Shown here in pieces: positions 10,467 to 21,899 of a stretch of 64,000 nucleotides of DNA. Position numbers and translations under genes: made by a program. Position 1 is the stretch's first letter. Each line of letters opens with the position of its first letter. The notes beneath the pieces were generated by a model. The model ran no database searches, was not told the DNA's origin, and worked only from the letters and a program-made list of their open reading frames with translations. The stretch covers positions 950,262 to 1,014,261 of the forward strand of contig VXAY01006780.1 in assembly GCA_013399855.1 (NCBI GenBank). Direction: 5' to 3'. Source of the stretch: Oxyruncus cristatus. Its lineage: Eukaryota > Chordata > Aves > Passeriformes > Cotingidae.

Positions 10467-11560
10467 AGACATGAGCAATGTAAACCATCTACTATGGGAT
10501 CCAGCTTTATCTTCTGTCTGTTATGGTCACTCTGGCTTTAAATGTCCTGGGAAACTGCAGTTTTCCCCCTCAGGACTCTTTCCATAAATCACCTTTCATT
10601 ATTTTCTTTTTAAACACCTATTTTCCTGACATCCTCTTATTTTTAACAGCTACCAAAACCTCTCTAAATCATTCCTGCAGTTCTGGATGTTGGTACCTCA
10701 CCCTGCTTTTCCCTCTGCACTGGTTTTTGAGGGGTGGCCATGCTCAGGTTCCATGTCCTGCAGGACACGGTGCTGCCAGGGCCTCTCCATGGGCAGGGCA
10801 CAGGAGCTCGCAGCAGCTGCAGCCGGCCAGGGCTCCCACAGCAGCATCACTGGGAGATCTCAAAAATAAACCAGCCATCTCCATTCTGCTTTATGACTTT
10901 CTTGTGATGACCATTTTGCAGCAGGAGGAAGATCCATGGCAATGGAATGTACACACAGTGAACAGCTTTGTGGTTACCAAACCCCTGAGCCTTGGTTTGC
11001 CATTTCATCAGCCACCAATCCATGGATTTTTGGCATGTATTTAATACCTTATTCCTTATAGAAATAGATTTAAGCCACAAGGATAGGTGAAGGTGGCATG
11101 AGGCTTCAGGGACAACCTGTGAGCAGAAAGTCCAGATCTTTATTGGCCCCAGGCTCTCCTTTGACCAAGCATATTTATGTTCCTGAGGGATTTCCATGAG
11201 TTTACCTGCTGTATCCTCAAGAACCAATGCTGATCACTAGACCTGGGTGGAGGGAAATCTGCTGACCGCTGCAAAACCCAGGGAAGTGAATAAAATTCCA
11301 TGACCTTCAGTGGATGGGCCACAGGGGTTGATCCAAAACAACTAATCCCATTCATCCTGATATTTTTGATGAGGAGAGATCCCATGGGTAGGAGGTGGCC
11401 ACAACCATCCCAGTGCAGCTCGAGGGCCAGGCAGGGCTGAGGCAGTGGGATGGACGGGCAGTGCTCCCAAATCCATGTGGCTTGAAAAAGCTGTTTCCCA
11501 AATCAGATGCTCAGGAAGGAACTTTAGCAGGTTTGGATACTCCTAGAAATGTATTTGCTT
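10467..11560. other. Noncoding stretch
   Basis: No gene seen. A frame of 173 codons at 10,523-11,044 has no domain I recognise and starts in AT-rich sequence. No other element seen. Confidence 0.45.
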
Positions 11561-11820
11561 TAAGCTGAAGAAGGGTAGGTTCAGATGGGATATTGCGAAG
11601 AAATCCTTTCCTGTGAGAGGGGTAAGGCCCTGGCACAGGTTGCCCAGAGAAGCTGTGGATGCCCCATCCCTGGGAGTGTCCAAGGCCAGGTTGGATGGGG
11701 CTTGGAGCAACCTGGGATAGTGGAAGGTGTCCCTGCCCCATGGCAGGGGGTGGAACTGGGTGTTTTTTAAGGTCCCTTCCAACCTAAACGAGTCTGTAAT
11801 TTCCATGATTCTACGATTTC
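11561..11820 (+). mobile_element. CR1 fragment, group A
   Basis: Sense 3' end of about 260 bases from AAGCTGAAGAAGGGTAGG to the two-unit tail CATGATTCTACGATTTC. One of the better preserved tails in the window. Confidence 0.93.
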
Positions 11821-13131
11821 TTTCCAAAGGGGCACTGGAGTGGAGGTAGATCACCCAAGGAAGGAGGGTGATCTCCTTCCTGCTCCTGCTTCCCAAGTTC
11901 AGCCTCCTGCACCCACACTCTCCTTCCTCACCAGCCCACCTGTAGCTGCCCCAGGGAAGTCCCATCACTCACATGGACCGGTTTTACCTGCCTGCTCCAG
12001 GAGGTCACCACGGGCTGACAGCACTCAGGACTGCACAGATTTTACTCTTTTTTTTTTTTTTTTTAACCCAGTTGGAAAAGTTGAAGGTTGGTGGAGGCAG
12101 CTCCAGGCACCAACAGCCTCTGGTGCACCAGCCCAGGGCTCACCATGCCCATAGCCCTCCCTCACCCAGTCCATGGCCCCCCATCCCAAGGGCCACGTCC
12201 CATTGAGTTTAATGTCTGTTAGATCAGAGACTGAGTAAACTCCTTTTTTTTTTTTGGTCTATTACCCTCTTAGCATTTAAAAATAGAGCTGTTACTTAGC
12301 AATGGCAGTAAGGAGAAAACGAAGCCTATTGAGGATCGTTTTGTGAACAGGTATTTTTCCCAGTCTAAGCGCTGTAAACATTGTGGGCTGAGAAATTATG
12401 AATCAGAGCCCGCCCCCCTCCCCAGCCCCACTCTCCCATTATCCCTGAGAACAACAGCATCAACATCAGGAGCTGTTTATTTTCACTCTGGCTTTGAACA
12501 TCTTGGTTTGTGGGTCAGATTTTCAAGCCTTTCCACACATCTTAACATCTTGGAAAAAAGTAGGATGATATCACCATGTAGTGGTGTAACTATGGTGGGC
12601 AAGAGCTGGAGAATCATCCATGGACCTCAGGTTTGAAACCTCTGTGCTGTCTGTTCCAGTGAGCATGTCCTGGCAGCCCCACCTCATTCCCTGGGATGGA
12701 AACCCTCTTAAATGGAGGCAGGGAGGAGCAGGGAAGTGACCCCAGCTAGATTTGGCATTGTACAGGAATTTTAGAGACTGCACTGAAGTTAAGGGTTGAG
12801 AAGAAGAGGGAGCATCCCAGTTCCCAGGATGAGCTCACCAGGCGCAGGAGGACACGGGCTGAAGGCAAACCCAGTGACAGCAGTAGGGCAGGGAGAGAAG
12901 TTATGTCATGAGTCCATCACTCCAAGAGTTCACAGACTCAGCTTAGTGCTTCTCATTGCTCTTTGATCTCTTTGTTCAGCTGCCTGTTCTATTCCTGCTT
13001 GAAGGATATGAGATGGGTGGGGATATCCAGGAGAGGGTGGAGAAGGAGCTGAGCAGTGCTCAGGCTGCACCTTTGCAGCACTTACTGTGCCACAAAGATC
13101 CCAAAGTAACCTCAGAGTGAAAACTGCATTT
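11821..13131. other. Noncoding stretch with T runs
   Basis: A T run of 17 lies at 12048-12064 and one of 12 at 12244-12255. No element body was recognised beside either, so they may be simple homopolymers. No gene seen. Confidence 0.5.
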
Positions 13132-13252
13132 TCACAGAATCACAGAATCCTGGAATGGTTTGGCTTGGGAGAGACTCTAAAGATTGTCTTGGTCCACCAC
13201 CTGCCACAGGCAGGGACATGTTCCACAGACCAGGTTGCTCCAAGCCCCATCT
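13132..13252 (-). mobile_element. CR1 fragment, group A
   Basis: Antisense 3' end of about 120 bases: CACAGAATCACAGAATCC, then GGTTTGGCTTGGGAGAGAC, up to GCTCCAAGCCCCATC. Confidence 0.9.
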
Positions 13253-13570
13253 GTCCTGCTCTTTTTTCCTGGGTCCACCTTTGGACATGGCAGGTGGCCG
13301 TGGGCACCACGGTGTGTGCTGGAGCCAAAAGTGGGCACAGAGATGCTCTGCCTTGGTGGGATGTGGCTGGGATGTGTTTTCTGAGGACGGATTCTGCTCT
13401 CAGCTTCAACTATGGAGACCAAAATTCTCCTTACTGCTCTCAGCAGGGCTCCTTCAGTTGGAAGCTCTAACTCAGGGTGGTGCTCCGGGGCTGAGGTTTC
13501 CCAGCCTGCTGGAGATTACTCAGCCTTGGCAGGTGTTTTTGTTGGGCTCAGGTGGAGGGAAGTCTGATAT

Positions 13571-13691
13571 CATGGAATCACTCAGGTTGGAAAAGCCCTC
13601 TCAGACCATCGAGTCCAAACGTTCCCCAGCACTGCCAAGGCCACCACTAATCCATGTCCCCAAGTGCCACATCTACATGTCCTTTAGATCC
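13571..13691 (-). mobile_element. CR1 fragment, group C
   Basis: Antisense 3' end of about 120 bases: GGAATCACTCAGGTTGGAAA, then CCCCAGCACTGCCAAGGCC, stopping at CTTTAGATC. Confidence 0.92.
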
Positions 13692-14356
13692 AGTGTCACC
13701 TGCACAGTGATGCTGGCCAGCTTTGGAGGGCAGGAAGGCTCCATGCAGGGCTGAGACCAGCAGCAGCACAGGGCAGAACTGGATTTAATTCCATATTGAA
13801 CAAAGCATCAGTACCTTGGTGAGATGTCCAATTTTAACAAATGATTTACAGTTATTTTATTTCTTCCAGTAGGGAAAAATTATAAGATTCATTATTACAT
13901 CCACTAATTACTTTGGTTAAGTGTCAAACCTGAACAATGCAATGCTGTGTTTTCATATATTAAAGACATTAATTGTCAGGAAGCAGTATGCCATGACTAA
14001 TTCCTTTTTTTTTTTTTTAAATAAGAAGAAGAAATCAATATTAAGTATTTTGACTATTAGGAGCTGAAGCAGCACAACATATCTGTAGTCAATGTTTCCC
14101 CACTGAGCTGTGCTGGTAAAAGACTCAGGCTCAGCAATTGCATTATTGTTACCCAAAACTGTTATTGGCTCTGTGGATCCTGTCACTATATGTATGGATT
14201 AGTATGACAAAGACACCCAGTGCTCAGGAGTGCACCTGGAGCTGCCTCAGGCTGGGTGTGACCAGGCCATGCTGGATCCCTGGACTCCTACCCAGGTGTT
14301 ATTTTTACAGTAAAATAAAGTTTTTAGTCTACAACATCCTCATGAGGGGAAGAGGA
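13692..14356. other. AT-rich noncoding stretch
   Basis: From about 13,800 to 14,120 the sequence is AT-rich, with a T run of 14 at 14005-14018. No gene; a possible conserved noncoding element. Confidence 0.4.
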
Positions 14357-14660
14357 GGGGCAGGCACTGATCTCTGCTCTGTGGGGACTGGGGACAGGAC
14401 CCCAGGGAATGGCCTCAAGTTGTGGCAGGGCAGGTCCAGGTTGGATCTCAGAAAAATGTTCTTCCCCAGAGGGTGGTTGGGCACTGAACAGGCTCCCCAG
14501 GGCAGTGGTCACAGCACCAAGGCTGACAGAGCTCCAGGAGTGTTTGGATGATCCTCTGGGGCAGCTGGTGTGACTCTTGGGGATGGGTCTGTGCAGAGCT
14601 GAGTGTTGGACTTGATGATCCTTGTGGGTCCCTTCCAGCTCAGCATATTCTGTGATTCTT
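14357..14660 (+). mobile_element. CR1 fragment, group B
   Basis: Sense copy of about 304 bases, the longest group B copy here. It runs from GGCAGGCACTGATCTCTGC through GATGATCCTTGTGGGTCCC to CATATTCTGTGATTCT. Confidence 0.93.
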
Positions 14661-14849
14661 CTGCACTGGTGTGGTGACCTGGTCACTTTGGGAATTTAAT
14701 CATATATTTCATGTGACTGAATTTCTAACCAACTCAAGTGAAAACTGATGGAGAGAAAACCAGCCCTTGCCCTGTAAAGCCTCGGGATCAGTGTGCTCAG
14801 CCAGAATCAACCCACTGGCAGAGCCAAGGAAGAACCCTGCTGGGATGGA

Positions 14850-15067
14850 TTTTGGATGGGATATTGGGAAGAAATCCTTCCCTGTGAGGGTGGGGAGGCC
14901 CTGGCACAGGTTGCCCAGAGAAGCTGTGGCTGCCCCATCCCTGCAAGTGTCTAAGGCCAGGTTGGACAGAGACTTGGAGCAACCTGGGATAGTGAAAGGT
15001 GTCCCTGCCCAGGGTAGGAGGTGGCTTTAAGGTCCTCCCAACCCAAACCAGTCCGAGATTCTGTGAT
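14850..15067 (+). mobile_element. CR1 fragment, group A
   Basis: Sense 3' end of about 218 bases from TTTTGGATGGGATATTGGG to GAGATTCTGTGAT. A short loss sits near 15,020, where GGTGGAACTGGATGAG is reduced to GGTGG. Confidence 0.93.
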
Positions 15068-16181
15068 AATATTATGTATTGAATATAATCACAGAGCTTC
15101 TCCAAGCCTGTGCAAATCTGCTGGAGGAGCCCGGGCAGACATGAGGATGCTTCTCCTCCCCAGTGACACACATGGGGGTTGGAGCTCTTTGCTGTTTCAG
15201 GAGTTCCCTCTTCGCACATCTGGAATTTCCTCAGACTGGGGTAAATATCCAGTGACCACCAAGCTCCTTGTGCAAATGACTGCTTAATGATCATCTCCAC
15301 TGAAGGCTGCAGTATGTCAGCAGCATTTCATACCCCATAAAATCACAGTCTCACTCCATTTAATAGTGTCGGTTTTTATAAGCCATAAACCACTGCACTC
15401 GCTGCAGACTCCCACAGCAGCCACTTGCCACCCACATCTGCCCCACAGTCCCCTGGCACCCCTGGACAGGCAGCTCTGCACAGGAGAGCCCTGGCACTGC
15501 AGTGGGTGGCATCTCTGAGGCACAATAAGCACATAAATTTCCTGGGAAGTGGCTGGGTTGAAGGCACTGAAGTGTTTTTGGAAACTTGTGGTACAGTCAG
15601 TAAAGAGAAGCATCAGCTCCAAAAGGATGTCAGTGGGAATGTACTTTAGAGAATAGTAAATACCGCAAGTCAGCACTGAAAGGGGCTCAGACATGAAGGA
15701 TTCCCATTCCACAACCAAAGGGGAATAACAATTTCTGTCGGAGGGCAGAATTGCTCTCCCTGCGCTCATTTCCCTTGCTTCTTCATTTTGCATCGCCATA
15801 CCCATTCTCTGCCAGTCAGATGGCAAAGGCCACTCAGATAAATGTATGAAAAAGAGTATATTTGAGGATAATCTTGTGCCTTGTCATCCTCTTTCATGGT
15901 GATTGGGAGGGAGGTTTGGACAGAATGCAGAGTGAGTAATTTCTGCGGATGAAGAATAAAAACAATACCATGGGTGGACTTTTCTTTCCATCATGATGGG
16001 AAGGTCATGGTTCTTCCAGGAAGCAGAAGGACCTGAAGGTCCTGAGGAGGACCTGACCAGGAAGGTCCCTGCTCAAATCCAATCACACATTTCCTGCTAT
16101 TTTCTGCTACTGATTAAGCTGAATGTTGCCTAAAAGTCTGGAAGAGCCAAGAGTCTCATACTTCCCAGCAGCTCCCACAGG
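15068..16181. other. Noncoding stretch around the left repeat copy
   Basis: Apart from the direct repeat at 15,735 nothing was recognised. A 169-codon minus-strand frame at 15,317-15,826 spans the repeat edge and is taken as chance. Confidence 0.5.
15735..15932 (+). repeat. Dispersed direct repeat, left copy
   Basis: About 190 bases that recur in the same orientation at 20103-20294. Shared landmarks, in order, are TGCTCTCCCTG, CCATACCCATTCTCTGCCAG, TCAGATGG, AGATAAATGT, ATATTTGAGGA and GAGGTTTG. By eye the two agree at roughly four bases in five. This copy has about 7 extra bases (GCCTTGT) near 15,875, a small tandem repeat of CTTGT. It is not CR1 and I do not recognise the family; strand is arbitrary. 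Confidence 0.75.
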
Positions 16182-16511
16182 GAGTTCAACCATCTCCCAG
16201 CACTGCCAAGGCCACCACTGACCCAAGTGCCACATCCACACAGCTTTTAAATCCCTCCAGGGATGGGGTCTCCAACAGTGCCCTGGGCTGCCCCTTCCAA
16301 AGCTTCACAACCCTTTCCAGAAAGAAATTCTTCCTGATGTTCAACCAGAACCTCCCAGGCACAGTTTGAGGCCATTTACTCTTGTCCTGTCCCTTGTTTC
16401 CCAGGAGCAGAGCCTGACCCTTCCCAGTTCCACCCTCCTGTCAGGGAGTTATAGAGAGAGAGGAGGTCCCCCCTGAGCCTCCTTTTCTCCCACTTCCTCA
16501 TCCACTCCTCA
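16182..16511 (-). mobile_element. CR1 fragment, group C
   Basis: Antisense copy of about 330 bases. It starts at a degraded TTCAACCATCTCCCAGCAC, without the terminal tail, and passes through CAGTTTGAGGCCATTTACTC to GAGCCTCCTTTTCTCCC. Confidence 0.92.
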
Positions 16512-17582
16512 ACTCATTTTCCTAAAATTTTCAAGTAACATGAAAAAAAACCTCTTTTTTTCATACTTGACTAGCGTTTGGACTTTTTAGGAAGCTGGGA
16601 AGTGACTCACCTTCCCAAACTTCCGCCATCTAGAACCCAGATGTCTAATAAATGGCCCCTCCAACAGAGAAGCAAACACCTCCAAGGAACACATCCCAAC
16701 CTAATCCAAGTGTCTGTTGTCTCCCAGGGTCCTGTTCCCCTTCAGGGCAGACTGGGGGCTTGTGCAGCCTGCCTGACTCGAGCTCAGTGGAGCCAAACCT
16801 TCTCCCTGTCACTGCTTTGAGCGTGGACCCACAGCACTCAACGCTCTGATGCAGCAGCTGCGAGAAGGTGCTGCTCCTTTAACTTCCTGGGGCTCAATAT
16901 CTCTGTAAGAAACCAAGACCAGCTCTGGCAGACATGTAAAATATATCAAACTAAAAACAAGAGTAAGAAATTGGGAAAATATGGGTATTTTTCTGACAAA
17001 GTATTAGATCTGTAAGAACGGGGGTTTAAATCCTTGTTAGCCCGAGTAGCTCTCCTGAATCCCTTACTGATTTGTGGCAGCAGAGACTTCTGCAGTGTCT
17101 TTATGACTAGATTTAGGATAAAGTCTCTTCTTACAACAGCCACTATCACAGCCAGGGTTAGAATAGGGGAGAAATTATCATCAAATACAATAACTGACAT
17201 TTTCAATTAACCAAGAGGAAGAAAGCAGCTTAGAATTGATAGGTCTGTCAGAGAAAATGGGGGGGAAAGCACAGCTCATGGTAACAAAAAATTGGAAGAT
17301 GCAGCTGGAGAAGCCCAGATATTAAAAATGACAGTCATACATTCAGATTATCAAAAGGAATGAGAGATTTGTCTGTACTCAGGGTTCTTTTGTGTCAAAA
17401 TAATCAGAAATGCAGCAGCAGAAAGGCAGAGCTTTGCTTTCCCCAACATGCAGCCACAGTGGTGTGGAATTATGGCTCAGCCCATCTCAATGGCTCTTTT
17501 GGAGGTTGTAACTCCTTAGTCTCCTTTCATTTTTAGTAGCAGGATTTCTGGCACTCTGGAAAATTGAGGTATTGGGATTTCA
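16512..17582. other. Noncoding stretch
   Basis: No gene or mobile element seen. AT-rich from about 16,930 to 17,360, possibly conserved noncoding sequence. Confidence 0.45.
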
Positions 17583-17762
17583 CCAAATCACAGGATATGC
17601 CAAGGTGGAAGGGACCCACATGGATTATCCAGTCCAACCCTTAGCCTGCACAGCATCATCCCCAAGAGTCACAACCAGGTGCCCCAGAGGATCATCCAAA
17701 CACTCCTTGAGCTCTGGCAGCCTTGGTGCTGTGACCACTGCCCTGGGGAGCCTGTTCAGTGC
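17583..17762 (-). mobile_element. CR1 fragment, group B
   Basis: Antisense 3' end of about 180 bases: AAATCACAGGATATGCC to GGGGAGCCTGTTCAGTGC, with the B marker CCCCAGAGGATCATCCAAAC intact. Confidence 0.92.
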
Positions 17763-18738
17763 TGTTTTACAAGTTGTAAAAGTTAGAGGGGATGGCATTA
17801 ACTCTCTGAACCCTTCTGTTTGTTGCAAAGAGGTTCATAATTTGTGTACAACGAAGGGGCTAGAGACATAGCAGGGATGAGCTCCTTGTCAAAACCACGT
17901 CACTTCCTGAGAAATGGCTGAGGGATAAGAGCCAGTTTCCCCCAGCTCTAGGGTGGCACAGGAACCACAGGGAGCTTCATGGCCAAGCAGGGGATAAGAA
18001 TACTCCATGTCCCACAGGGAGGAGTCCAAGGGTGTCCATCAGAACAACCAGTTCCTGGCCGGAGACCACCAAACACAGCCTGTGTACAGAGCAGAGCTGG
18101 AACAAGACATGGCTTTAAAACAGAACTATTTTTCAGAAGAGCTGGGCTGTGATCTGCTCTCCTGGCAGTGCCCTTTGATGGACTTCTCTTTAAGTAGAAA
18201 AACAAGCAATAAGAGAAGTCCAAAGTTCCATTAAAATTTGCTGGATACATCCCTGAGTGTAGCAGCTCGCAGGGCACGAGGGGGCACAATGGATTTCACG
18301 TGCCCTACACAGCAGAACTTCTTCCTCCCAAATACAGCTTCCTCATGACAGGTGACGTTTATTCCAACAAAGTGCTGGAATGCTGGAAGAGTGTCTGTCT
18401 GTCCCAGGGACTCTGATGTCAGCTGATGGACCACTCTTCCCCCATTAATCCCAGGACCCAGGAGGAGCTCACATTTGCTCGGGACTCTGGTTGGTGCTTT
18501 GAATTATGGATGCTGTCTAGGTCTGTAGTCTCTCTATTTGGCCAAAGCAAAACCTTCCTAATTCCCCCACAAAATGCATTTTCCCCTATTAATGCTCACA
18601 ACTTCTTTTATATAGAAACTAAAATGGCTGAGTTGATTAAAAAGCTGGTGGAAGATGGTGCCTTCCTCTTCAGACTCATCTCACAGTAACTTCCAGAGCA
18701 CAGCCCAATTAAGTGATTCTGTGCTCAGACGCTGCTTT
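17763..18738. other. Noncoding stretch
   Basis: No gene or element recognised. Open frames here are below 115 codons and overlap in several frames. Confidence 0.45.
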
Positions 18739-18805
18739 AATGGTTGGACTCCATGATCTCGGAGTTCTTTTCCAACCTAAATAATTCTGTGGTTCTGTAA
18801 TTCTG
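18739..18805 (+). mobile_element. CR1 3' tip, group D
   Basis: About 67 bases: TGGTTGGACTCCATGATCTC, then TTTTCCAACCTAAATAATTC and a three-unit tail of TTCTGTGGTTCTGTAATTC. Confidence 0.85.
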
Positions 18806-19614
18806 CCTTTGCTGAATTTTTCATTGCCCTGACAAGCCTCAGAGCTGCTGTGATGGTTAGGGTTGGCTTGTGGAGATGTGGCTGTTCACTGCCTGGTCAG
18901 AGACCCACAGGCAGCTGTCCCCATGGTCAGGAGAAGGGCTTTGGTGGCCTGGTGGGATTCCCATCTCCCTTGGCTCATCCCCATGCACTGAGGGTGCTGT
19001 TCTGTTCCTCTTCCTCAGGCTCCCTGTATTTTCCTTACTGTCAACAGAGGACACAGCCCTACATTATTTACAACTAACCTTTCTTGTCCATGCTCTAGGA
19101 CAGACATCGCAAAAAAACTTAAAAAATTTATTTTCTTCATGAAAAAATAGCAAGTGAGTATGGCAAGAGATCTTGCCTTGCATTAGCTGCTCTGTGTTCC
19201 CAACCTGCCACGGGGGACACACTGTGCACATACCCAAGACCAGGCAGGGACACGGTTGGGGAGTGTAAAGAGTGTGAAGTCTCACTTTTTTCATCTCCTT
19301 TGATGTTTATACAGCCTTCTTTACATAGTTCCATCCTGCAACTTCTGCTGAGTAAAGGACCAAATCCTCTGGTACCCAGCAAGGCTCTCCGCGTCCTGCT
19401 TTGGGAAGGAGGGAGGGTCAAGACTGGTCCCTTAAGGTGACCACGAGAGTTTTCAGTGCTCAGTATCAACAGTTTTTAGTTGAAAGGCACTGAGTTTTCC
19501 GTCTCCTTCCTGCCTCCAGCTTCTTCCATGCTCTCCTGCCCTCCCACTCCATCACTGAGTAGAGCACAACAGTGAAGATGGGCTCCCAAAATTTCCCACC
19601 TTAGATGTGACATG
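18806..19614. other. Noncoding stretch
   Basis: No gene or mobile element seen. A short AT run lies at about 19,110-19,140. Confidence 0.45.
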
Positions 19615-19781
19615 TAGAATCATAGAATCATGGAATGGTTTTGGTTGGAGGGGCCTTAAAGCTCATCCCATTCCACCCCCTGCCATGGGCAGGGACACCT
19701 TCCACTATCCCAAGTTGCTCCAAGCCCCGTCCAACCTGGCCTTGGACACTTGCAGGGATGGGGCAGCCACAGCTGCTCTGT
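19615..19781 (-). mobile_element. CR1 fragment, group A
   Basis: Antisense 3' end of about 167 bases with an intact two-unit tail (TAGAATCATAGAATCATGG), through GGGACACCTTCCACTATCCC to GGGGCAGCCACAGCTGCTC. Confidence 0.94.
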
Positions 19782-21165
19782 TGTGGGTGCAGCATTGTTG
19801 GTGTGCAGGTGCTGCAGTTACTCCTCCCTTCCTCCCTTTCCCAGATCCAGTTCCATTTCACGAGGCAGAACTGGCACACGCTGTCCCCCCAGGCCAGGCA
19901 GCTGCTGGGAGCTTTGTGGTGTGTTTTGGAGCCGTGAGATCCCGGCTCTGCAGTGCATCAGACACGTGTCCTGCCTGGGGGGTGTCAGCAGTGTCTCCAG
20001 ATGTAAGATCCTGTGTCTTCTGCAGGTGAGAAGCCACATGTCCTGTTAATGTTCATGCTGAGCATCCCTTCGCTGTTCTCTCCTCAGCAGAGGTCTGAGG
20101 TCTCTCTGAGGGCACAGATGCTCTCCCTGTTCTCATTTCCCCTGTTTCTTCATTTTTCTTCTCCATACCCATTCTCTGCCAGTCAGATGGTGAAGGCCAG
20201 TTAGATAAATGTCAGAAAAAGAGCATATTTGAGGAAAATCTTGTCACCCTCTTTCATGATGACTCGGAGAGAGGTTTGCACAGGACACAGACAGTGTGCT
20301 TGGTGCTCCAGGGAACCTGCCCTGCCCACCTTCCCTTCAGGTGGGGGGAACATTTGGTGGGGGCAGTTTGGACAAGGTGTATCTCTAGAACCTCTCCTGA
20401 TTACACTGGATTTTGTGATTGTGCTTCTGGTCTGCCTTGACAAGAGAAGTAACAATGGTAGCTCCAGAACCCTTCCTGGATGTCTTCCAGTTCAATTTTC
20501 ACCCTTCATTTTTGACATAGACACTTGTGGCTCATCTCCATCTTCATGCTGTGTTTGCTCGTGTGGCTGGGAGACTGGGACATCCCCAGGTCTGCAGGTG
20601 CCTGTGCTAGAACCAAACAGAGCAGAAGGACCAAACACTCAACTATTCCCAACTTGTTCCGGCATCACATGAATACTTGGAGAGAAAAATCCATACTGGG
20701 TTTGAGAGACAAACTCCCAACCCCAGGGATCACCAGGAGCAGACAGGTACCTTTACTCCCCTTTCTTTTCCCAGAGAACAGCTTTTGGTGGCCTGGCAGT
20801 GAACAAACAGATGTTTTCTGATGCTCAGACCTGAAAGAGCTTTGCTAAGCTGTGCTCCTGCAAAGGCAAACTTTGGTGTCCAGGGATCAGAGGAGGCTCC
20901 CTCAGAGAGGGGGATGGTTATGGGGAGGCTTATGCCACTCACCACAACCAGGACAGAAACCTCAGCTGAGGAGGCCAGACTATGAAAAGCACTGCCCATT
21001 AAATGCATTAAAATATGTTTTTGTTCTTGCTGAAGCACTGCAGCGTCAGTTCCCCTCTCACACCAGCTGTGCAGGACTTGTCCTTAGTTTGTACAATGCC
21101 ACTACACATCAGTGTCACCTCTGCAGCCTCTCTGTACAACTAATGTGAAGCCATTGTGGACTCTG
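19782..21165. other. Noncoding stretch around the right repeat copy
   Basis: Outside the repeat at 20,103 nothing was recognised. Frames of 140-147 codons at 19,607-20,029 and 20,229-20,672 overlap CR1 or the repeat and are treated as chance. Confidence 0.45.
20103..20294 (+). repeat. Dispersed direct repeat, right copy
   Basis: Partner of 15735-15932, same orientation. It lacks the 7-base GCCTTGT of the left copy and reads TGTTCTCATTTCCCC where the left reads TGCGCTCATTTCCC. Sequence between the copies holds several CR1 fragments and no retroviral reading frame, so a provirus with two LTRs is not supported. Confidence 0.75.
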
Positions 21166-21222
21166 AAATCACAAAGTCACAGAACAGTTCAGACTGGAAG
21201 GTGCCTTAAAGCCCATCCCCAT
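21166..21222 (-). mobile_element. CR1 3' tip, group A
   Basis: About 57 bases: AAATCACAAAGTCACAGAAC, then AGACTGGAAGGTGCCTTAAA. Diverged and very short. Confidence 0.7.
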
Positions 21223-21724
21223 TACTGCTGGTTTTCAGCTTAAGGTGAGTGATAAAATGCACATTCTGTAGCAGGGCAGAAGAAATAAGATGACAACGTG
21301 AAAATTAAAGTTAAAACCATAACCAGTGTAGAATAACAGCAGCAAGATCATTTAGGTTCATATAGGACTGGACTTATGGTATTTGATATTTGCTGTAGTT
21401 AATATTGCAAAATAGTCACGTTGGAAGCAGCATATGACCAGCAGTGAAATAACAAAGCAAGTCACAGGACGGAGAAGTTCATGATGAAGATAGGAATGGA
21501 GCTGAGCTGCAGCCCACCTGTGACCAGCCCCAGCATCCCAGGGGGTTCCACAGCTCCTGGACCTCAGACAGCCAGGGGCTGAATAAGGAGCTCACTCCTT
21601 AAAGCAAAAGCATTCAATTAATCAAAAAACACGAAGTACAGCTGGAGCCCGAGGAAACAACACCAGAGTCTTGTTTGACAGTGAAACAGCATGAAAGCAC
21701 TTCCATGCAGACGCGACTGGAGTT
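21223..21724. other. Noncoding stretch
   Basis: AT-rich to about 21,450, then mixed composition. No gene or element seen. Confidence 0.4.
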
Positions 21725-21899
21725 ATCACAGAACCCCAGAATATGCTGAGTTCGAAGGGACCCAAAAGGACCATCCAGTGCAACCCTCAGCCCTGCACAG
21801 GCCCATCCCCAAGAGTCACACCAGGTGCCCCAGAGGATCATCCAAACACTCCTTGAGCTCTGGCAGCCTTGGTGCTGTGACCACTGCCCTGGGGAGCCT
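21725..21899 (-). mobile_element. CR1 fragment, group B
   Basis: Antisense 3' end of about 175 bases from CACAGAACCCCAGAATATGC to CACTGCCCTGGGGAGCCTC. It truncates within a few bases of the same place as the copy at 17,583. Confidence 0.93.

Noticed and set aside
11385..11405. CTCF-like AGGAGGTGGCC motif
   Set aside because: Three mismatches in the core; not better than chance.
12048..12064. T17 run as the tail of an antisense processed pseudogene
   Set aside because: No cDNA-like sequence was recognised on either side.
15735..20294. The direct repeats as LTRs of a provirus
   Set aside because: No gag, pol or env-like frame, no primer-binding site recognised, and the interior is ordinary DNA with CR1 pieces.
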